Shown one piece after another: positions 58,739-64,000 of a DNA stretch of 64,000 bases. Origin of the DNA: VRUE01 sp963729995. Lineage in GTDB: Bacteria; Actinomycetota; Thermoleophilia; Solirubrobacterales; 70-9. A model generated the notes under the pieces. It was not told the origin of the DNA. It ran no database searches and saw only the letters and a program-made list of their open reading frames with translations. The stretch lies in NCBI GenBank assembly GCA_963729995.1, contig CAVSPF010000001.1, forward strand, positions 124,001 to 188,000, given 5' to 3'. Each line of letters starts with the position of its first letter. Within the stretch, counting starts at the first letter, position 1. The position numbers and the translations under genes were made by a program.

Positions 58739-60811
58739 GTGGTGGGTGCGATCGTCGCGGTTGGCGTCACCTCCTGGGTGCTCGGCGTCGCCGCCAAGGC
58801 CCCCTCGCTCGCCACCTGCAAGCCGATCGAGCACGGTGGCAACTCGACCCTCTACGCGGGGGACGGCAGCAAGCTGGGGATCATCGCGTCCGAACAGGTG
58901 CACAACCCCATCTCCCTGAAGCGCATCCCCAAGGATCTCCAGCTCGCGACGGTCGCGATCGAGGACCAGCGTTTCTACCAGGACGGCGCGATCGACCCGC
59001 AGGGGATCGCGCGCGCCGCGCTCAAGGACATCGAAGCCGGCGAACCGGTCGAGGGAGGCTCGACGATCACCCAGCAGCTGGTGCGCAACCTCTGCATCGC
59101 CCACCCCGCCCGCGACCTCGAACGCAAGATCATCGAAGCGAAGCTGGCGATCGAGTACGCGCAGCGCCACTCGAAGGGCGAAATCCTCGACCAGTACCTC
59201 AACGCCGCCTCCTACGGGACGATCGATGGCTCGACCGCGGTCGGCGTCGAGGCCGCGTCTCAGATCTACTTCTCGATGCCGGTCTGGAAGCTGACCCTGG
59301 CGCAGGCGGCGCTGCTGGCGGGCCTGCCGCAGGCGCCCTCCGACTACAACCCGATCCTCAACCCGCGCGGGGCGCTGGCCCGCCGTAACGAGGTGATCGC
59401 GAAGATGGCGAACCTTGGCTTCGTCTCCCGCAACCGCGCCCTGGCGGCGGAGCAGCGGGGCCTCGGCCTGCGCCTATCGAAGACCTATTTCAAGCGCCGC
59501 CAGCCCTATTTCTTCGACTACGTCGAGAACAAGTTGATCGACCGCTACGGGGTGAACACGGTGCGCAAGGGCGGCCTGCGCGTCTACACGACGATCGAGC
59601 CGGCGCTGCAGGAGGTGGCGCTGGAAGCGATGCGCTCCACCCTCCCCTACTCGACCGACCCGGCCTCGGCGCTGGTCTCGATCGACCCCTCGAACGGCTA
59701 CATCGAGGCGATGGTCTCCAGCTCGCACTATGGACAGAGCCAGTTCAACCTCGCCGCGCAGGGCCACCGCCAGCCTGGTTCGACCTTCAAGGCGTTCGTG
59801 CTGACGACGGCGATCAAGCAGGGGATCGACCCCTACACGACCTACTACACGTCCAAACCGCTCAACCTCAACCTGCCCAAATGGGGGCACTGGGAAGTGC
59901 ACACCGCCGACCTCGGATACCTGGGGAGGATCAACCTCGAACAGGCGACGGTGGCCTCCGACAACACGGTCTTCGCCCAGCTCGACCTCGACGTGGGGCC
60001 CGCGAGCGTCGCCGCGACGGCGAAGTCGATGGGGATCACGACGCCGCTCGACGGCATCCCGGCCGAGGGGATCGGCGGGCTGCGGATCGGCGTCTCACCG
60101 CTGGAGCTGGCCGACGCCTACGCGACGCTCGCCTCGGGCGGGATCCACCACAACCCGATCGCCATCCGGCGCGTCGTCTTCTCGAGCGGGCGGGTCGACC
60201 GCCCCGAACAGGCCGAACCCAGGCGCGTCATCACCGAAGCGGTCGCCTACGAGGTGACGCGCCTGCTGCACGACAACATCGTCCGTGGCACCGGCACCGC
60301 CGCCTACACCGGCTGCGCCGGCCAGGCCGGCAAGACGGGGACTACCGACCGCTTCACCGACGCCTGGTTCGCCGGCTACCAGCCCAATCTGGCGACCGTG
60401 GTGTGGGTCGGATATCCGCAGTCCAACGCCATCGAAATGACCGACGTGAACGGGATCACCGTCTTCGGCGGCACCTTCCCGGCCGACATCTGGAACTCGC
60501 TCTATTCCAACGGCGAAGTGCCGTGCGAGGAATTCAGCAAGCCCAGGGTGCCGATCAGCTGGGCGCCGTTCTACGGCCGCTACACCGCATACGCACCGCG
60601 CCGCGGCGGGCCCTCGTTTGGAGGTGGAGGCGAATCGGCGCGGAGAAAGGGCGAAGAAGCGACCGGCGGCTACAACCCCGACGCCTACGCCCCGGGCGTC
60701 GGGCAGAAGCCGACGCCGGTGCCACCGATGCCGCCGCTCCCAAGCCCCGGCGCAGGTGGAGGCGGCGGCAAGGCGGGCGTGGGCGGCGCGGCGCCGCCCG
60801 CTGGCGGTTAG
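58739..60811 (+). CDS. Class A penicillin-binding protein (transglycosylase/transpeptidase), 5' end probably frameshifted
   Basis: 690 aa in the open frame from GTG 58739. GT51 domain with VAIEDQRFY (Glu75) and EGGSTITQQL, then the transpeptidase with QPGSTFKAF (Ser348), SDNTVF and KTGTTDRFTDAWF; a Pro/Gly-rich C-terminal tail. Builds peptidoglycan on the outer membrane face. The N-terminal membrane segment is cut short here. A natural start, ATG 58659 (MTQRNRRRQRHRGG), lies upstream in another frame; one extra G in the GGGGGG at 58695-58700 would join it to AGRKLLLAAGGVLVVGAIV. So either a sequence/assembly error or a real frameshift. Confidence 0.88.
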   Translation: MVGAIVAVGVTSWVLGVAAKAPSLATCKPIEHGGNSTLYAGDGSKLGIIASEQVHNPISLKRIPKDLQLATVAIEDQRFYQDGAIDPQGIARAALKDIEAGEPVEGGSTITQQLVRNLCIAHPARDLERKIIEAKLAIEYAQRHSKGEILDQYLNAASYGTIDGSTAVGVEAASQIYFSMPVWKLTLAQAALLAGLPQAPSDYNPILNPRGALARRNEVIAKMANLGFVSRNRALAAEQRGLGLRLSKTYFKRRQPYFFDYVENKLIDRYGVNTVRKGGLRVYTTIEPALQEVALEAMRSTLPYSTDPASALVSIDPSNGYIEAMVSSSHYGQSQFNLAAQGHRQPGSTFKAFVLTTAIKQGIDPYTTYYTSKPLNLNLPKWGHWEVHTADLGYLGRINLEQATVASDNTVFAQLDLDVGPASVAATAKSMGITTPLDGIPAEGIGGLRIGVSPLELADAYATLASGGIHHNPIAIRRVVFSSGRVDRPEQAEPRRVITEAVAYEVTRLLHDNIVRGTGTAAYTGCAGQAGKTGTTDRFTDAWFAGYQPNLATVVWVGYPQSNAIEMTDVNGITVFGGTFPADIWNSLYSNGEVPCEEFSKPRVPISWAPFYGRYTAYAPRRGGPSFGGGGESARRKGEEATGGYNPDAYAPGVGQKPTPVPPMPPLPSPGAGGGGGKAGVGGAAPPAGG

Positions 60812-60823
60812 ATTCGCGAAACC

Positions 60824-61909
60824 ATGAATCCCAGCCTGGCGTACGCGCTGATGTGGGTGGGGTTACTCGGCTATGTCGGCGTTCTGACGGCGACCTCGAG
60901 GCTCGGGCGGCGGGTCGTCTGGGGGGCGATCGGCGTGCTGCTCGCCGGCTTCGCGGTGGCGCCGGTCCTGCTGTCCCACGACGTCTACAGCTACGTCGAC
61001 TACGCCCGGCTCGGCGTCTTGCACGGGCTGGACCCCTACGTCCACCCGCCGTCCGCGGCGCCGGCCGACCCCGCCTTCGCCGACGTGACCTGGACCGGTG
61101 CGAGGAGCGCCTACGGGCCGCTCTTCACGCTCGCGACCTACCCGCTCGCCTGGCTGCCGGTTGGGGCGGCGGTGGCGCTGCTGAAGGCGCTCGCCGCCGC
61201 CTCGGTGCTGGGGCTGGCGGCGCTGGTCGCCCGCCTCGCCGCCGCCCGCGGCGTCGACCCGCTCCGCGCCGCCGCCTTCGTCGCCCTCAACCCGCTCGTC
61301 CTCGTCCACGTCGTCGGCGGCGCCCACAACGACGGTCTCGCGATCCTGGCCGCGACGCTGGGTATCGCTGCGATCCTGTCAGCACGCGAGGGCGCCGGGG
61401 GGGCCGCCTTCGCGACGGCTCTCGCGATCAAGGCGCCCGCCGCGCTGGCAGCGCCCTTCGCGCTGCTGGGGACGGGCCGGCGATCTCGCTTCCTGCTTGG
61501 CGCGGCGCTGGCGCTGGCGGCAATCGGCCTCGCTGCCAACATCGCCTTCGGCTGGCACTGGCTCGATGCGCTCACGCTGGCCGGCAGGCACCAGGGCAAG
61601 ACCAGCCATTTGAGCATCCCGTCGACCGTTGCCCGTGTCGCGGGCCTCGACTCGAGCTCGGTCCGCATCGTCGCGCTGGCGCTCTACGCCGTTCTGGTTG
61701 GCTGGCTGCTCGCCTGGACCTGGCGTGGCGGCGACTGGCTTCGCGGGGCCGCCTGGGCCTCTTTCGGCCTCCTCCTCGCCACCGCATGGCTGCTCCCCTG
61801 GTACCTGATCTGGTCCCTCCCGCTCGTCGCCCTCTCACGCGACCGCCCCCTACAGCTACTGCTACTGGCCCTGACGGCCTTCCAGCTGGGCGCCCGCCTC
61901 CCCACGTAG
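60824..61909 (+). CDS. GT-C family polyprenyl-phosphate-mannose-type glycosyltransferase (MptB/GT87-like)
   Basis: 361 aa, about ten membrane segments. The first loop LLSHDVYSYVDYARLGVLHG (shown in part) has the catalytic-type Asp, followed by DPYVHPP, YGPLFTLATYPLAW and LVHVVGGAHNDGLA, which match actinobacterial alpha-1,6-mannosyltransferases of the MptA/MptB group. Shorter than those enzymes (usually 430 aa or more), so it may have lost the C-terminal segments. Acts at the outer membrane face. 12 bp after the PBP gene, likely one operon. Confidence 0.75.
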   Translation: MNPSLAYALMWVGLLGYVGVLTATSRLGRRVVWGAIGVLLAGFAVAPVLLSHDVYSYVDYARLGVLHGLDPYVHPPSAAPADPAFADVTWTGARSAYGPLFTLATYPLAWLPVGAAVALLKALAAASVLGLAALVARLAAARGVDPLRAAAFVALNPLVLVHVVGGAHNDGLAILAATLGIAAILSAREGAGGAAFATALAIKAPAALAAPFALLGTGRRSRFLLGAALALAAIGLAANIAFGWHWLDALTLAGRHQGKTSHLSIPSTVARVAGLDSSSVRIVALALYAVLVGWLLAWTWRGGDWLRGAAWASFGLLLATAWLLPWYLIWSLPLVALSRDRPLQLLLLALTAFQLGARLPT

Positions 61910-61988
61910 AGAGACCCCAAGCACCTCAAGTGGTGCCCCCGAAACGTCGCAGTTCGCAGGCCCACTGGATCAAACCAAGCCCTGTGTG

Positions 61989-62076
61989 GGGAGGGAGGGG
62001 GTGTCCCCCGAGCGGGCGGATACTCAAAGCAGCCCGAAGGGCTGCTTGTCCGAGCGGGGGACACCCCCTCCCTCCC
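61989..62076. repeat. Nested inverted repeat between convergent genes
   Basis: Outer arms 61989-62010 and 62055-62076 are a perfect 22-bp inverted repeat (GGGAGGGAGGGGGTG...). Inside, AAGCAGCCC (62027-62035) and GGGCTGCTT (62039-62047) form a second stem around GAA. It fills most of the 179-bp gap between two convergent genes, so it can terminate both transcripts, but its size and nested shape suggest a mobile palindromic element. Confidence 0.75.
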
Positions 62077-62088
62077 TCCAGCCAGCAG

Positions 62089-63171
62089 CTAGAGAATCTC
62101 GGGCGCCGGCCCCTCGTCGTCGCGGCGGGGCACCCCCGCCGTCTCCTCCGGCGAAGCATGGATAACGCCGGTTGGGATCGACCAGCCCTCGCGCTTTCCG
62201 AGCGCCGTCACGAGCCCGACGTAGATCAGCTCGACCACGGTCAGAACGCCTCGCACGGCAATCGCGATCAGCGAACCGACGGCAAAGCTCTTGCTGGGGA
62301 CCGCGACCTTCACCGCCCAGGCGAACGCGGCATCGCGGATTCCGAGCCCGGCCGGAGCGACCAGGGTCACGAGGGCCGCAACGTAGCCGACGGCCTGCGC
62401 CGAACCGACGACCGGAATGTCGCTGAACGGGATCGTGCTTACCGAGCGGGCGACGCAGTAGATGCCAACCGCGACGACCCCCCAGTTGAGGGCATAGAAG
62501 ACGAGCAGCGCCAGCACCCCACGCAGCGAGATCACGGCCGGCAGCGGCTCGCGGCCGAAGGCCCGCATCACCCGATCGGCCAGCGGGCCGAAGACGCGCG
62601 GGTGCAGAACCACGATCGCGGCGGGGATCAGCAGCAGCACCGCCCAGCGCAGCGGCTCGCCCTGCAGATCGGGGTGGCTGATGATGAAATAGGCGGCAAC
62701 GCCGATCGCCGAGGTGGCGGAGACTGCCTGTTCATAGACGATGCTCGCGATCGTGATGCGACGCGGCACCCCCGCCCGCTCGGAGAGCAGCACCCTGCCC
62801 ACGACGTAGAGGACGCTGCCCGGCACGTAGCGGGCGAGCAGCGGCTGCCCCCAGGCCACCTGCGCGCGCCCCATCCCGATCCGGTAGCCGAGGAAGCGCA
62901 GGGTCAGGTCCCAGCCCAGAGCGCTGAACGCGTAGAAGAGGGGCAGGATTGCGAAGGCCGGAATCAGCCAGAGGACGTGGAAATGGACGCCCTTGGCCTT
63001 GATCTCGGCCCACTGGTTGACCACCGTGAGGACCAGGAAGCCGAAGATGATGATCGCGATCCCGAGCTGTATCGCGAGGCGAAGGCGCTTGCTGCCCGGC
63101 GGCTTGGTCCCGAACCGCGCGCCGGCCTCGCCGATCCGGTGTAGAAGTGGCTGGCTCTCCTCCACGGTCAT
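62089..63171 (-). CDS. LPG_synthase_TM / flippase-like membrane protein
   Basis: 360 aa with about eight membrane segments and no catalytic cytoplasmic domain. GVHFHVLWLIPAF, RYVPGSVLYVVGRVLLSERAG and VTLVAPAGLGIRDAAFAW are signatures of the UPF0104 family (the transmembrane half of MprF and of glycosyltransferase-associated flippases). Those move lipids or lipid-linked sugars. With the GT-C enzyme next door it may translocate a polyprenyl-linked substrate; this is inference. ATG at 63171 is the first start after the divergent thiL. Confidence 0.78.
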   Translation of the reverse strand: MTVEESQPLLHRIGEAGARFGTKPPGSKRLRLAIQLGIAIIIFGFLVLTVVNQWAEIKAKGVHFHVLWLIPAFAILPLFYAFSALGWDLTLRFLGYRIGMGRAQVAWGQPLLARYVPGSVLYVVGRVLLSERAGVPRRITIASIVYEQAVSATSAIGVAAYFIISHPDLQGEPLRWAVLLLIPAAIVVLHPRVFGPLADRVMRAFGREPLPAVISLRGVLALLVFYALNWGVVAVGIYCVARSVSTIPFSDIPVVGSAQAVGYVAALVTLVAPAGLGIRDAAFAWAVKVAVPSKSFAVGSLIAIAVRGVLTVVELIYVGLVTALGKREGWSIPTGVIHASPEETAGVPRRDDEGPAPEIL

Positions 63172-63217
63172 CGCACCTTAGTGACGTCGGGGACTGCCCA
63201 GCGGCGAGAATGCGCGT

Positions 63218-64000
63218 ATGGGCGAGTTTGAGCTGCTGGCACGGGTGCGAAAGCGGCTGCCCGCGCCCGGGCCGCGGGTGCGGATCGGAAGCGGCGACGA
63301 CGCCGCGGTCACCGTGCCGGGCGGTGCGACAGCCACCTCGGTCGACGCCCTCGTCGAGGGAGTTCACTTCCGTCGAGAGCACAGCAGCCTGAAGCAGATC
63401 GGCCATAAGGCGCTGGCCGCAGCGCTGTCGGACCTGGCCGCGATGGGCGCCGAGCCGGGCGAGGCCTACGTGGTCCTCGGCGTACCCGCGGACCTCGGTG
63501 AGGACGGCTGCATCGAGCTGCTCGATGGGATCGCCGAGCTGGCCGCCGCGACCGGCACCAGCCTTGCCGGAGGCGATCTGACCCGCGCTCCCACGCTGAC
63601 CTTGGGGATGACGGTGGTCGGTCATGCGCCGGCCCCCGAGCTGCTCGTGACCAGAGGCGGAGCGCAGCCCGGCGATGCGCTCGCGGTGACCGGTGAGCTC
63701 GGCGCCGCCGCTGCCGGCCTCCTGCTGCTGGAGCATCGGCACGCCCCGAGTTCGCCTTTTGTCTCGCATGGCGAGACAAAAGGCGAACTCGGCGGGGAGG
63801 ACGGCTCCGCGCTCGTGGCACGGCAGCTGGAACCGTGGCCCCGGCTCGCGGAGGGGCGCGCCCTGGCTGCCGCCGGCGCCACGGCGATGATCGACCTGAG
63901 CGACGGGATCGGCGGCGACGCCACTCGCCTCGCCGAGGCGTCTGGAGCGAGAATGAGGATCGACGCCGGGGCTCTTCCGCTGGCCGCTGGCGTGGCCGAA
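63218..64000 (+). CDS. thiL: Thiamine-monophosphate kinase, 5' part (cut by window edge)
   Basis: 261 codons visible. Phosphorylates thiamine monophosphate to the diphosphate, the last step of thiamine cofactor synthesis. GSGDDAAV (ATP/Mg), SVDALVEGVHF, ALSDLAAMGAEP and MIDLSDGIGGD are ThiL signatures. Residues about 177-192 are extra compared with the usual family spacing between AGLLLLEH and LVARQL, and coincide with the 47-bp palindrome at 63746-63792, yet the frame is intact. The 3' end is outside the window. Confidence 0.9.
   Translation, partial: MGEFELLARVRKRLPAPGPRVRIGSGDDAAVTVPGGATATSVDALVEGVHFRREHSSLKQIGHKALAAALSDLAAMGAEPGEAYVVLGVPADLGEDGCIELLDGIAELAAATGTSLAGGDLTRAPTLTLGMTVVGHAPAPELLVTRGGAQPGDALAVTGELGAAAAGLLLLEHRHAPSSPFVSHGETKGELGGEDGSALVARQLEPWPRLAEGRALAAAGATAMIDLSDGIGGDATRLAEASGARMRIDAGALPLAAGVAE
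63746..63792. repeat. Perfect 22-bp palindrome inside thiL
   Basis: The arms 63746-63767 and 63771-63792 are exact reverse complements separated by ATG only. The centre GTCTCGCATGGCGAGAC shares TCGCATNGCGA with the palindrome at 26314-26352 in lhr. Together with a few flanking bases it encodes roughly 16 extra residues in a variable loop of ThiL without breaking the frame. Confidence 0.8.

Noticed and set aside
59881..63144. 1087-codon open frame on the plus strand
   Set aside because: It is a GC-rich shadow frame that crosses the PBP, the GT-C gene and the antisense of the flippase-like gene. Its translation is Arg/Gly/Ala-rich without domains, and the real proteins in other frames have clear motifs.

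Overview
The window is a contiguous piece of a high-GC bacterial chromosome with dense, short-spaced, often overlapping genes. An HrcA/CIRCE-controlled groESL operon, actinobacterial-type Mrp (no CxxC motif), a very long Lhr helicase, SHOCT and DUF1003 proteins, GTG/TTG starts and tRNAs without an encoded CCA all fit an actinobacterium. The mix (KorAB-type 2-oxoacid:ferredoxin oxidoreductase, 7Fe ferredoxin, rhamnose glycan genes, many cysteine-poor secreted proteins) makes class Thermoleophilia (Solirubrobacterales-like) my best guess. That placement is inference; there is no rRNA in the window.

Bases 1-22506 are a cell-surface polysaccharide locus. A minus-strand run carries a Wzt/Wzm-type ABC exporter, an AlgX/AlgJ-like putative glycan O-acetyltransferase, a CmoB-like methyltransferase, a large membrane protein and several family-2 glycosyltransferases (4254-8958, 10367-11299). 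A plus-strand rmlA-rmlD-rmlB-rmlC set (13033-16491) makes dTDP-L-rhamnose. Behind it lie a WbbL-like glycosyltransferase, a WcaJ-like initiating sugar-phosphate transferase and an O-antigen ligase/polymerase with TPR-like tail, then a small secreted Ser/Gly-rich protein and a secreted glycoside hydrolase. Together they can make, assemble, export and trim a rhamnose-containing glycan. Two AAA_14-DUF4143 ATPase genes interrupt this locus. Each has three imperfect iterons with an exact 23-bp period just upstream, and they alternate with two closely related glycosyltransferase copies. This is the most unusual structure I see in the window.

Bases 22572-44730 are mostly housekeeping: lhr, korAB, a NarL-type two-component system, a CRP/FNR regulator, pcm, an ASCH protein, CIRCE-groES-groEL, a short-chain dehydrogenase, ferredoxin, mrp, a secreted Ig-like protein, cyclophilin and several membrane proteins including a PIG-V-like mannosyltransferase.

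Bases 44930-64000 hold a GT4 glycosyltransferase coupled to a glycogen-debranching-type enzyme whose 3' end runs through a decayed tRNA-Ser, two intact tRNA-Ser genes (UGA and GCU), tandem SHOCT proteins, a methyltransferase, an MFS transporter, a D-serine-deaminase-like PLP enzyme, a CsgG-like secreted protein, pyrE, an L,D-transpeptidase, a CPBP protease, a small MscS-like channel, a class A penicillin-binding protein with a likely frameshift at its 5' end, a GT-C mannosyltransferase, a flippase-like membrane protein and the 5' part of thiL.

Palindromes of 39-66 bp sit in frame inside lhr (twice) and thiL, and longer inverted repeats lie between genes. Two of the coding palindromes share the core TCGCATNGCGA, which suggests a family of small palindromic elements that tolerate insertion into genes.
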